Shown piece by piece: positions 48,575-59,070 of a DNA stretch of 64,000 nucleotides (the stretch's first letter is position 1; each line of letters starts with the position of its first letter). Below the pieces are notes generated by a model. That model was not told the DNA's origin. It saw only the letters and a list, made by a program, of their open reading frames with translations, and made no database searches. The DNA is taken from positions 190,967,741 to 191,031,740 of the forward strand of contig CM041465.1 of the NCBI GenBank assembly GCA_023213395.1, given 5' to 3'. The stretch comes from Cycas panzhihuaensis. Its lineage: Eukaryota; Cycadophyta. The translations under genes were made by a program, and so were the position numbers.

Positions 48575-49520
48575 TTGTTGGATCTTCCTAATAAGATTAG
48601 GATTATCGATATACCTATGAGTGGAACTTTAATGGCAATAGCTTTAAGTTTCCAAGTTAATTATTTAGTTGTAAAGCTTTTGTTAAATAACTTAAACAAA
48701 ATACTTACTATATACATACTTAATATAAGTCACATCAAGTTAAGTGGACCTGATAACTTTTAAGAATGGATGAAATAAGCAAAGAATTTACTCATAATAA
48801 ATGAACTTTAAGGATATGTCTTTGGAAGAATTCCAAAACCTACACCAACTCAAAGCACAGTGAATGGGAATGTTATAATTCATGTTGATCTAGTTCTTAT
48901 TACTACATGGAAAGTAAAAGTTGATTTTGCTTTGACTTTTATTTATATAATATTATTAATACTATAGATAAAAATATCGTGAATGCTATTGCATCTAAAG
49001 ATGCATGAGATACTTTGTTATTGTTATATGAAAGGTGAGTTAATGCTTATCTTATAATGTCTAAAGCAAAATTGTATACTGTTAAATGTAGTGAGACAAT
49101 AACAACCTTCTTATCTTCTATCAAGGAAATAAATAATCAGTTGATAGATTTGGAGAAAGTTACATTTAATAAAGGCATTATTATTATTATTATTATTATT
49201 TATACTTTACCGAGGAGTCTGGGTGGCTTCATCTCTTCGATTACAAGAGGAGGCACATTTGGCACTATAACATTCAATCAACTAAAATATCTTTTACTAC
49301 AAGAAGAGTAAATCTATTCTCGAAAAGATAAAGGGACCACTTCAAGAGCATTCACTGCTAAGTTTAAAGGCAAACAACTAATGGATCCTAAGCAAAACTT
49401 GTATAAACAATTTGGAAACCTCAATATTGGCACTTCAAAGGCCAAAAGTATTATTTGTTATTATTGTGGTAAGATGGGATACATCCTATTAGATTATAAG
49501 AAAAAGGTAATTTGATATGC
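48575..49520 (+). pseudogene. P gag remnant
   Basis: Open frame 48575-48763 ends HIKLSGPDNF then a stop where Gln or Glu is expected; the frame goes on EWMK and, after a 1-bp shift, NLLIINEL-stop-GYVFGRIP, a standard copia gag N-terminus. The core is open at 49057-49311 (AKLYTVKCSETITTFLSSIK), containing an Ile run made by an (ATT)n tract at 49178-49203. The zinc knuckle near 49455-49500 reads CYYCGKMGYILLDY: first two Cys kept, His and last Cys changed to Tyr. The unit 3/flank boundary of the array lies at 48764, inside this gag. Confidence 0.83.
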
Positions 49521-50314
49521 AATAATAATAACAACCACCACAATTGTAGTCGAGATAAAAACAATAATAAAGATCACAATAGTAATAACATCCCCTACAT
49601 AGACCAAATCAAGGTGCATTTTAAAGAGGTCAATGAGGAAATGGGGCATTCAAAGGTAGTTATCAAAGCTACTCAAACTAATATGCTAATGAAAAGTTAT
49701 TTTATGCATATCAAAACAATACTTGGATTGTTAACTCAGGAGCATCCCATCATATGACTAGAGATATGAATTTTCTATATGATATTGGTGAAAGTAAGGC
49801 ATAAACTAATACCTTTATTAATAATCAAACTGTATAAATATCTTGTATGGGAAAATTTACCTCCTTCCACACTTCAAACAACATTGTTTCAACATTTCCC
49901 AGTTGTGATGCATTCTTGATGCCTTCAGTGCCCAAAAATTTATTATCTATTAGCCAACTTAGTAAGCAACAGATGAATATATTGTTTAAAAATAAAAATT
50001 TTACAATCTGTGATAAAAATAATTAAGTAGTTTCCATTGATCATGAAGACCATAGACTATATAAATTAGATGCATGTAATGTAACACTTGATACTTCATC
50101 AGCTTATCTCACTCTATCTTTGACTAAGGAGAAATTATGGCATAATAAGCTAGGAAATTTAAACTTAAAGAGAATTAAATTAATGTTCTAAAAAAACATG
50201 GTATTTATCCTTCTAAAAAACTCAACTTTACCAAACCATTTGGTAAAACAAAAAAATATATATTTTAGAGATATTCTTGGGATAAAACTTAACATTATAA
50301 ATATTAAGATAGGG
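49521..50314 (+). pseudogene. P protease and pre-integrase remnant
   Basis: A basic Asn-rich stretch follows the knuckle. The protease site near 49723 reads WIVNSGASHHMTR: S-G-A-S is kept but the catalytic Asp is Asn. Pre-integrase LWHNKLGNLNLKRIK is near 50135. Coding resemblance ends near 50,240 and the 3' LTR begins at 50,315, so integrase and polymerase are missing. The bases before the LTR (AAGATAGGG) are a poor purine tract. Confidence 0.82.
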
Positions 50315-50795
50315 TGTTAGAACCTTTATGTTTTAATGTTAAATTATGTATTATATAAAGTGTCTTTACCACTTAATTTGATAAAGTACACACACATTTC
50401 TCTAGTATGTGTGATGTTATAACTTAAGGGTTGATGAAGCCTTTACCCTTGTACTTATACATTTACATATTTGTATATATAAGGGACAAGTGTCCTTTAT
50501 AAAAAGAGTTTGTGTGTATGTTTGACAAGTGTCAAGCATGCAATACCCTAAAAGGCCTCCTCCTCTTCTATATATTAACATCATTTTTTCTTATAGAGAG
50601 AGAGAGAGATCTTATGTAATATTACACTATTTATTCGAATACAAGTCAATCTTAATTTGGAGCTAGGATAAATTACTACTCCTCCATTACTAGTGCACAT
50701 ATTTGCTTACTTATTTATTACTATTATTTAATGCTAATAATCAAATCCTTGCTCTTTATTCTCCTTATTAGATTTATTTGCTATTAATTTATTAT
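50315..50795 (+). repeat. P 3' LTR
   Basis: 481 bp, TGTTAGAACC to about ATTATTAT; aligns with 35948-36438 but strongly diverged, including the (GA)n tract near 50597-50611. Followed by GTTTA, the target duplication. Confidence 0.82.
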
Positions 50796-50800
50796 GTTTA

Positions 50801-51240
50801 TCATAGCCAAGAGGTTACTCTAGATATACCTCCTATGTGAGATTGCCATTTAGAAATACATTTTCAATATCTATATGATATATATGCCATTTGCATTGGG
50901 CTACTAAGTCCATTACAAGTCTAATGGTATTCATTTTGTAATTGATGGAAGAGTTTCATCATAATAAATGCCTTCTTTTGTTTAAATCCTTTTACTACTA
51001 GTCAAGCTTTGTTCTGCTCGGTGAACCCGTCATACTAGAGTTTGTTTTTATAGATCCATTTATAGATAATATTATTATTTCAAAGAAAATTGCATATGAA
51101 TCTAATGGTCCTATTGAAAATGATTCTATGAATCTAATGGGTACCAATAAATCATAATTTGAATAATGCAAAGATATGGACTTCCTTATGGAGCCTATCA
51201 GGAGTAGGGTAGGCAAAAATTGCATACAAATACTAATTAA
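50801..51240 (-). pseudogene. M reverse transcriptase, N-terminal part
   Basis: Minus strand reads IYKNKL, stop, YDGFTEQNKA, stop, LVVKG near 50990-51055, then K-E-G-I-Y-Y-D-E-T-L-P-S near 50950, then IENVFLNGNLT, stop, EVYLE near 50830-50865, and ends P-L-G-Y-D at about 50801. Stops sit at conserved Arg/Gln/Tyr positions. Continues on the other side of P at 35947. Confidence 0.85.
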
Positions 51241-51993
51241 CCTTTAGAAAAAGTTGAACAAAGGATCAAATATTGTTTATGAAGTAATCAATGTTCTTCC
51301 AATTAAAAATTAAAAAAAAATATATTAAAAGAATATGTAAAAAATAGTAGATTTAGGCCAATAGGATACCTCAACTTTGACTGATTTGAAATATAAGAAA
51401 AATGTGTTAAAATATATAGAAAAATATGTCAAAATGAAGGGAAATGAGTCAGCTTCCCAATGAAGGCGTGAATTAATCGATAAAAATGTAAAAGTTATAG
51501 TGAAAAATGTAACAAATGTCTTTATGGAGAATATTATAAAACAGGCAAAAACCAACTAAATTCCTTATTTCAGTGATTAAAACATTAGTGAAGATGAACT
51601 CAAAAAATTGAAGTAAAAAATGGGTATTAAATTCTATACGATGTAGATCACTATAGAGAAAATTTGGGCACAAAAAAGTTTACCAGAAATAAATGACAGC
51701 CAGTTCTAAAACTGATTTTGTTAAAAATGTGAAAATTGCTAAAATTTTGAAAGACTAATGTTAAAATGATCGAAACAAGTCAAATTGGCACCGAATTGGT
51801 CTTATGACCAGTCGAAATCGGTGTACAAAAAATTTCTGATCTATTGGCGTAGGTTTCGTCTGAAACCGATGAGCCAGTGAGATGTTATGGCCACAAAAGC
51901 ATCAATAACTCTGTGAAAAATAAAATTTTAAAAAAAATAAAGTTTAAAATTAAAAACACTTCTTAAAAGACATGTCTGAAGATGGACTGAGCT

Positions 51994-52039
51994 GGAATTG
52001 AACCCAAGACCAGTCAGAAACTAACGACCTCCGATGCCA
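51994..52039 (-). other. tRNA-like pol III promoter match in the E8 leader
   Basis: Minus strand carries TGGCATCGGAGG (52028-52039), close to a box A, and 35 bases further GGTTCAATTCC (51994-52004), a full match to box B. No cloverleaf could be drawn by eye. Could be a SINE head or chance. Confidence 0.35.
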
Positions 52040-52369
52040 GGAGGGTGAACACGCTCATCGAAAATAAAAGATAAAAATTTAAAACAAGTTCAAACTTGGA
52101 TTTGAAAAGACTATTAATTAAGTTCAAATTTTTTTTTTAAAACCTTAATAGAATGATGCACAGCAGAGAAAATATACAGTGATTGAATGACGGAAAACGC
52201 TAAATTCTAAGTCAATAAATATAATAAATAATGAAATTGCCAATAGGCAAAACCAAGTCAATAAATGTAAATATCGAAGGCGAACGCTATACGCAAGTCC
52301 AAACGGATATCAATCGCAAATATCAAAGACGGATGCAATAAATGATAACGGATAATGACACAGGACTGA

Positions 52370-52770
52370 ATTTCTGCTGATAAATAATATCAAATACGGA
52401 AAACGGAAAGCAAGACGGATGCAATACAAGACAAAATTTCTGCAGATAAATAATATCAAAAATCTCAAGTATACACGGAAAACGGAAAGCAATATATGCA
52501 TACGGTCCAAAGGGCCACAAAGGCGATACAATGCGATATAATGAATATAATTAATACAAGGCGATTTATAATCAATAGCGATATGGCATCAACACGGAAC
52601 GTGTATTAAAGCGAACGGATCAAACGAACTGTGTATTTACGGAAACGGATCAAACGGACTAAGCAGATCTGGGATGAACGGATCAATGATCTGGGCCAAG
52701 TCAAACGGGATGGAGCGCAGAGGGCGAGGAGACACGGACTGTGTATTAAAGTGGATCAACAGACGGTGGC
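52370..52770. repeat. Degenerate short repeats in the E8 leader
   Basis: Two imperfect copies of a 60-70 bp segment lie at about 52371-52430 and 52431-52502 (shared AATTTCTGC-GATAAATAATATCAAA and ACGGAAAACGGAAAGCAA). Further on, ACGGATCAAACG occurs near 52615 and 52646, and CACGGA-GTGTATTAAAG near 52593 and 52734. Confidence 0.55.
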
Positions 52771-53474
52771 CAGCGGTGACCGAGCGAGTCCTGGCGGCGA
52801 GCCCAAACGGGAGGCCAGAGAGGTAGAACGTACAAGGGTAATGATGCATGGCGAGCCGGGCGGGGCACGAAGGCGAGGCACGATGCAGGCACATGGAGAA
52901 ACGGGAGGCTAGAGAGGCGGCGGTGATGCATAGATAGAAGCAGAAGCTAGACATGCCAATGCACACAAAGACAGAGGCGGGAGTCTGAACGGTTGCAAAG
53001 ACTGCATAGGACAAGAGAGAGCTCAAATATAATATTGAAATAGGAGTGGTGCAAAGAGCATAACAATGCAAATAATGAATAATATGAATGACAGAGCTAA
53101 TATATGAAAATCAGACAATGAGTAATATAATGGCAGGGTCAATATATAAAAACTGGACAACGTAGAGAGTGCATAAACCACACATCTATGGAGCATATAA
53201 GACAATAAAGTATATATTGAAGATCAAAAGAACGAAGCAAAAATATATATATCAAACAAATTTTATTTATTTGGAAATCAAAGGAACAAAGAACCTGGTT
53301 CCCGTATGGTTGTATAAACTTCTGAGCGGGAGAACTTCCTTCATGGTGGATGAAATTCTGATCCGTCTTCTCCAGCGAATAGGTGAGCTCGCCAGAATCT
53401 CAACGAGCAGTCATATAGATACGTTTCGCCAGATGTTTGAGCAACTAAAACCAGAAAATAGACAATAGTATCAC

Positions 53475-53491
53475 CGTGGCTCTGATACCAA
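53475..53491 (-). other. E8 primer-binding site
   Basis: Minus strand TGGTATCAGAGCCACGG, intact initiator-Met complement, one base inside the LTR. Confidence 0.9.
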
Positions 53492-53492
53492 A

Positions 53493-53827
53493 TGATGGAG
53501 CCGGAGGAGCGAAAGCGAGGACATCACGACGTTCTCATCTTGAGTACAACGGTAATTTCCAATAGAATGGCGATGTTAATAAACACTAGGGAGGTATTCC
53601 CAACCCTTAAATAGAGAATTCGGGGAGGCGTCGGGCGCCATCACCCTAGCTGCACAACAATTTAGGTCAGTTTAAAAAAATATTAAAATAAATAACGGTG
53701 ATACATACCTCAAATGAGTAGTCAGTCCGGGCGGCTAATGAACAGCTCAAGGTGCCCTAGGGGCCCTCAAAGGTGACTTTGAGGGGCCCTAAGCACTAAG
53801 TGCGATACATTGGGATTATTCCCAACA
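53493..53827 (-). repeat. E8 5' LTR
   Basis: 335 bp; minus strand starts TGTTGGGAATAATCCCA and ends CTCCATCA. A TATA-like CTATTTAAG is present on the minus strand near 53612-53620. Single copy in the window. A near-palindrome of GGGGCCCT-type arms lies at 53755-53790. Confidence 0.85.
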
Positions 53828-55278
53828 CTTTAGTGTCAAATCTTACATGCAAGCTTTTATGAGCCCATATACAATAAATTACCCATAACTTTAACTCAAA
53901 AAAATACACTTGTGAGCAAATTAAAAGATAGCTTCAAAATAGGCTTCAAACAACCTTTTAAAACAAGCCTTGTAATAACATCAATCAACCTCTAAAAGAC
54001 CTTAAAAATATCATGAAATGGCCCCAAAATTTCTTCAAAACATGGCAATAAACTTGTTCTTAAAAATCTACATCTTTATACTTGAAAACAACCCCCAATA
54101 AACTTGAAAATTTTCTTTAAAAGTGACATTTTTGACAAGTCAAAACAAGCACTAAAATAGGTTCCTATAACAATAAGAAAGACTCTAAAATGATGAATGC
54201 ATAAGCTCAAAAAACAATCCTCAAGGATTTGAATCTTAGGATGTGATACCATATTAGAATTGGAATTTAAAGCTTTGATACAACTATATTAGAAATAAGG
54301 TGTAAAGTTATGATAATGAATAAAGAGTGATAAGTAAAGAATATATCAATAAGCATAATAATGATAAAGTATATACAAATGAATACAAAGAATGGAAAAG
54401 AATGGCCAAACTTTAAATTATGCAAATATGATATACATACTTATAATACAACTCACCACATGTGTAATAACCCTCAATGGTCAACTATTGCATGTTATCA
54501 TACATTTCTATATGGCACATAACTCAAGGTAACCATGAATATAACATACAAAAAATAAAAGAGAAAGTATAAATGAAGTTAATCATGTAATTAGATATTA
54601 TATCCAATAATCTTCTAGATTGCTTTTATAGATATGATACAATGATTTTATAGCTTGCAAGAGATAAAATCTATCAAACATGAATATCTAAAATCTCATG
54701 AGAGCCATCAAGGTCACACATAGATCTTTAGGAAGGAATATAGCCATAACATCAATAATAGGGCGCCACTTATCAAATAAAGTCATAATTATTATGAAAA
54801 CCATGTGAGGGATAACTACTAGTTCAATTAGAATGTAGGAGGATAATAATAAGTGTCCAACAATGTGTAGAATATATGGAGTATGCCTAATTCAGAGGAA
54901 TGATGCCCAACAAGGGTTTTATCTGTTTACATTAGTGTTTAAGTAAAGCACATAACCACTTCAAAGAGCAAGAAGTAATTGCCTCTTTAACAAAGAGTAA
55001 GCAACTAAATTTCCTTTATCTGGAAGTCTTGCAACTAACAAATAAAGACTAATAAGCATACAAACACTATTCTCCTTTCTCCTATAGATTAAAATATATA
55101 AATATATTTTATTTTTTAATATTAAACTTTAAAAAATAAAGAGATTTTTTTTAATACTCTAAGAGTTGAAAGCACAACAACCTTCTTTCAATCTCCTTTA
55201 CATGGTGAAGGTTGTTACCAAAGAATTACAATAAAGAGTTGGCCTTCAAATATGAAATGAAACCATAACCTAGATACT
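53828..55278 (-). other. M 5' leader
   Basis: About 1.45 kb, AT-rich, no coding recognised, between E8 and the M primer site. Confidence 0.6.
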
Positions 55279-55290
55279 TTGATACTAAAA
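55279..55290 (-). other. M primer-binding site, decayed
   Basis: Minus strand TTTTAGTATCAAAGTATC, a decayed TGGTATCAGAGCATC, directly inside the 5' LTR. Confidence 0.65.
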
Positions 55291-55709
55291 TGACAAAGTA
55301 GATCAAGAGGGGATAATAAAGGATAAGCTAAACAACATTTGCACCCATAATAATTTAGATCACAAGCACATAAACATACTAAACTATAGAGGAGAAGGAA
55401 TTAATCTAATCTCTAAAATAATTTAGATAAAACTTAGTAGTATAATAATACACTCATCTCTCAAACTCTATCAATACAAGAGATAATGGTTTCTATTTAT
55501 AGGTGAGAGAGCTCCCCTCAAGGCTACTACATTATTATCAAATGTCGATTATGTATACATTTATATAAACCTACCAAATGAGTGGGAAGAGGGTCATGGA
55601 CCCTTAAGTTACAACATGTTACAATACTAAGAAAAGTACATACTTATATATTAAGTATAAAATGTATAATTAATCCATAATTTAATAATAAAACATAAAG
55701 GTTTTAATA
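55291..55709 (-). repeat. M 5' LTR
   Basis: 419 bp; + strand TGACAAAG to TTTAATA (CA decayed to TA), followed by the target duplication ACTAT. Clearly homologous to 34436-34864. Confidence 0.87.
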
Positions 55710-55740
55710 ACTATATGGTATAGACTAGTATAAAATTACT

Positions 55741-55748
<8 letters not shown>

Positions 55749-55789
<41 letters not shown>
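55749..55789. repeat. (TG)n microsatellite
   Basis: About 20 uninterrupted TG dinucleotides, preceded by a short (TA)n. Confidence 0.95.
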
Positions 55790-55792
<3 letters not shown>

Positions 55793-58700
55793 AGATGCTT
55801 GTTTGTACAAACTTACTCTTTGATTTGTTGGGCCAATTACTTTATAATGACTAAAATGACTAGTCTAAAGGAATAAGGCTTTTCAACCAACTCTTGATAA
55901 GGAGTCCTTATCTAGTTATGGATAATTTTTTTTTAAACTAAGGAGATTATGCTAACATAGGGATTACAATTACTTGCATGAATGTAAAAGAAATAGGTCT
56001 AAATTTACTCAAGAAAAACCAAATTATCAATAAATCAAACCTACATATAGAAGCTAACATGTACTTTTAGCTTGCATGAATATAACATAAAACCACACAT
56101 GCAAATAATTAAACTATATGATATACAAACATGTAGTCTATTTACTTTTGGTTTTTTATGTTTTCCTTCTTAAGTGCCCTATGATAAATAAGAGAAACAC
56201 AAGAGACAAGAGAGATCTAGGTACCTAAATTATACTTATATTTATCCGATTATTTACTCTTTCTTTTCATTTTCCATCCATTCAAGTGTACTCAATATAA
56301 GACAAAAGAGTAAAGAAATAAGTAATTATATAATTATAAGTTCAAGCCCAAGACTCATTAGATCAAACCTTTTAAAATCTATCATTTTCTTATGTACCTA
56401 AGTAAAATAGGAAAGGAAAGCAAAGTAAGTAGTTAATGATTAAGAGATATATATTTACTTTGTTTTCTTTTTTCCTTTTTACCTTTTGTAAAATCTTCAA
56501 ACTAAGAAAAAAAAAAAGATAATTAAGGCAATTATGAGAAGAGTCATATACCTTATAATAAATTCTAGAACCTAAATTATTCCATTCACTTTGAATCTCT
56601 CTTTGTGTTGAAGTGATACTCATTAACAAAGGAAACACAACATAGATATTATGATAATTCATTCAAAAGAAATATATCTCACATACAAGTTTATAAATAT
56701 ATCAGGATAATCTCAACAAGCATATAACTTGAAGTAAACATTGTATGCAAAAGAGAGACACTATCTTATTTGATGACCCATTCTTGTTTTTATTTCACTT
56801 CCTCTCAAAAGTTTGGCATGTAATATTCCAACCCTTAATAGAGCCAAATTTGTTGAGATTCATGTGAAAATATAAATAAGAAAAGATGTAATTAATTAAG
56901 AAAGTATTATAACTAAGAATTGAAACAAATTCAATCCTTGAAAATATCCTTTTAACAATCCAATAAACTTGATACAAACTTATAAATCAAATCTAATTTT
57001 ATTGTGAGACTTATCACTAAGAGAAATCTAATAAACTTGCTCAATTTCGAAAACAATGAAAACTAAAATTAAAAAAGGTTTTATGTTTCAATATTTTTCT
57101 TAATTAAACTTGAAAAACAAACCATGTATCAACAAAAACCGTTAACTAATCAAAGTGAAATTACCTCAAAGATGAAAAAAACTAGTAGTGTATGCCTAAG
57201 TGCCATGCTTTTTCTCAACACTGCACCATCAAGACTAAAGAGCCATCAAAATGACATGAAAGTTGATAGAGGTATTGATAAAGAGGATATTAGCCACAAA
57301 TAAAACTAGTAAAAACTATAAAAGATTAATCTTAATAAATGAGTGAGAGATTAGACCTAAGAATTGAGAAGGAGATAAGGTGAATTTGGCCCATTATTCC
57401 TTTCAATGGGACCAATAAATTTTCAATGAGATAAATCCCTAATTAGATCTAGAATAGTAAGGGAAATACAAGCAAGATCTCACAGAAATTTGGCAAGATT
57501 TTTAGCATAAACTTTACTTTTGAGGGAAAATCATAGAAGAATTCTCAAAATTACTCTTCAAAAGACTCTATTTTTGCACCCAACCTTGCAAAGTCATTAG
57601 GATTTATTAAGATTGAAGAATAATCAAAATCATAAATCATGTCATGGTTTTTAGCCATGAATTAATTGATTTCCACTAACAAAATCTTTACATGGATAGG
57701 ATCTGGAAGGTTAGGAGGAAGTTGGGGTAGGTAAAACAATGCATTACTTTTATTCTACATGGTTGTAATTAAGAAAATTATAAAAATTAACATTTTTCTA
57801 TTAAATTTTATGAATAACATATTTTCCTTAATAAAAACATAATGGTCATGTTTTATTAAGACATATTTTTTAACTAAGTAAAAATCTGATTTATAAAGAG
57901 GATAAAAGATAGAAAATTTGATCACAACAAAAAAAAAACATTTATCAAGGATACTAAGTCTAGAAACATTCTAACTAGGCCAAAATCACTACAATTTAAG
58001 GCTAAAAGGAGTTAAAATATGTTAAAAAATTAACAAAAACTAGAGAAACAATAAATTAAAAAATGAAACAATAAGAAGAGTGCTTGGACAAGATAGTCTT
58101 TATGTTGAGTAGAAAGCATAAAATGCACTATAGTCTCAGGCATCGACAAAATATAATCATCATTGTATATAATTAATCATTTAATCATCATATCATAGTC
58201 CAAAAATGACATAATAAAAGGTCAAGCACACATGCAATGATGAGTAGACCATGAAATAATGAATCAAAAAAAGTAATCATTAATTCTAAAACATATCAAA
58301 CAAACATTAAAATACACATATGAGAGGCAAACATTAAATAATCTATGATAAGCAATGTGATTATAAATCTAGTCAAGCCAAAGGGCTTGATTATGGTGAA
58401 ATAATTACCCCCTTATCATCAAAAGCTTCTACTTTAAAGTAAAAGTAAGATGGTGAATGGTGGGAACTTGAAATAAGGATTTTCTTTTGATATCAAAATG
58501 AAAGTGAAAGTTAAATGATAGAATTATATGTGATTTGGTAATAAATGGGAACTAATATATTAGGTACAAATCCTAAGAAAATTGGAAAAGACCACTTTCG
58601 AACTACATCTATACTATATTATAAAATCTAATTCTTAATGAGACTAGATTCCCTAATGAATTAATGGGGCTTTAGAAAGAGGATGGTTGTTATAGTTTAG

Positions 58701-58840
58701 CCTCATTAGCAATGCTTTAGTAGGGTTAGTCACCATAGTTTCTTTCTCATCCGTGACCATTTTGTGCCCTTAAATAAATAGGAAAGTAGGGTTTCAAAGG
58801 AAAAGTCCCATCAAAAGAACACAATGCGGAAAGAATACCA
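55790..58840. other. AT-rich interval without recognisable gene
   Basis: About 3 kb. Several short open frames (for example 56390-56662 and 56795-56977 on minus) are AT-rich and resemble no family I know. No LTR edge or primer site was found. It should be the DNA into which M inserted. Confidence 0.5.
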
Positions 58841-59070
58841 TAGTTTAAGCTTATTAATAGGTGAAATTTTGAAGTTAAGGACTATCATTATTTAGTCTCA
58901 TTAGTAGGTGACTATTTAAAGCAAAAATAATTTAGTGTGTGGTAAACACTGTCATAGTTTAAGCTTTTCAGTAGATGACTTTTTAGAGCAAAAAGAATTA
59001 GTGTATATGGTAAAGACTAACGTAGTTTAGGCTCTTTAATAGATGATCTTTTAGAGTGAAAAAAATAACG
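58841..59070. repeat. Degenerate minisatellite, unit about 67 bp
   Basis: The pattern TAGTTTARGC, then about 8 bases, then AGTAGRTGA-YTWTTTARAG recurs with starts near 58841, 58889, 58955 and 59023. The last two intervals are 66 and 68 bases; the first is shorter. A related piece is seen near 58696. Confidence 0.65.

Larger units (their letters stand above)
33264..48764. repeat. Tandem triplication, unit about 5.15-5.2 kb
   Basis: Three head-to-tail units: 33264-38389 (5,126 bp), 38390-43561 (5,172 bp) and 43562-48764 (5,203 bp). Each runs from inside E4 reverse transcriptase, through the E3-type LTR and the left end of M, to the gag start of P. Both internal junctions read AACTTTTAAGACTTCTTAA, joining the P gag start to E4 reverse transcriptase; comparison with the outer flanks leaves a 1-bp (A) overlap. 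The duplication happened after E4, M and P had all inserted. The middle unit is a recombinant of the other two, with the switch between 41552 and 41727. Confidence 0.95.
35948..50795 (+). mobile_element. P: plus-strand copia element inserted in M reverse transcriptase
   Basis: Left LTR 35948-36438 with primer site, right LTR 50315-50795, target duplication ATTTA (35943-35947) against GTTTA (50796-50800). When P is taken out, the M frame reads G-Y-D-K-stop-H-M-V-C-H-L-K-K-S-L-Y on the minus strand, the normal copia sequence across this point. Without the two extra array units P is about 4.5 kb: leader, gag, protease and the start of pre-integrase, then the 3' LTR. Integrase, reverse transcriptase and RNase H are absent. 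Confidence 0.87.
51300..53827 (-). mobile_element. E8: 5' LTR and leader of a younger minus-strand copia element
   Basis: LTR 53493-53827 and an intact primer site, followed on the minus strand by about 2.1 kb without recognised gag. No 3' LTR or polymerase was found; the left edge near 51,300 is set where M reverse transcriptase ends. GC content and CpG frequency are much higher than in the neighbouring elements. It lies where the missing M gag-protease-integrase would be, so an insertion combined with a deletion is likely. The many short open frames at 52310-53205 on both strands overlap each other and show no family resemblance. Confidence 0.72.
34436..55709 (-). mobile_element. M: minus-strand Ty1/copia element, split by P and by the array
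   Basis: Left LTR 34436-34864, right LTR 55291-55709, and a perfect target duplication ACTAT outside both (34431-34435, 55710-55714). Reading on the minus strand: 5' LTR, decayed primer site, leader, then E8 sequence, then the start of reverse transcriptase (51225-50801), then P plus the repeated units, then the rest of reverse transcriptase and RNase H (35947-34870), purine tract, 3' LTR. No gag, protease or integrase of M was found, so it has lost several kilobases, near where E8 lies. Confidence 0.88.

Noticed and set aside
33264-48764. Possibility that the triplication is an assembly duplication
   Set aside because: The units differ by many substitutions and indels, and the identity switch inside unit 2 is not what a simple assembly copy would give. 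It is kept as a check in the finding.
49178-49203. Ile run in the P gag as a membrane segment
   Set aside because: It is encoded by an (ATT)n microsatellite expansion inside a dead gag.
51994-52039. A functional tRNA gene
   Set aside because: Box-like motifs are present but no acceptor stem or anticodon arm could be paired by eye.
52310-53205. Cluster of overlapping open frames on both strands, one of 144 codons
   Set aside because: They overlap in conflicting frames inside the E8 leader, carry no motif and arise from low stop density in GC-richer DNA.
58841-59070. Regularly spaced repeats as a CRISPR-like array
   Set aside because: Repeats are degenerate and contiguous, with no constant repeat and unique spacer pattern, in plant nuclear DNA.
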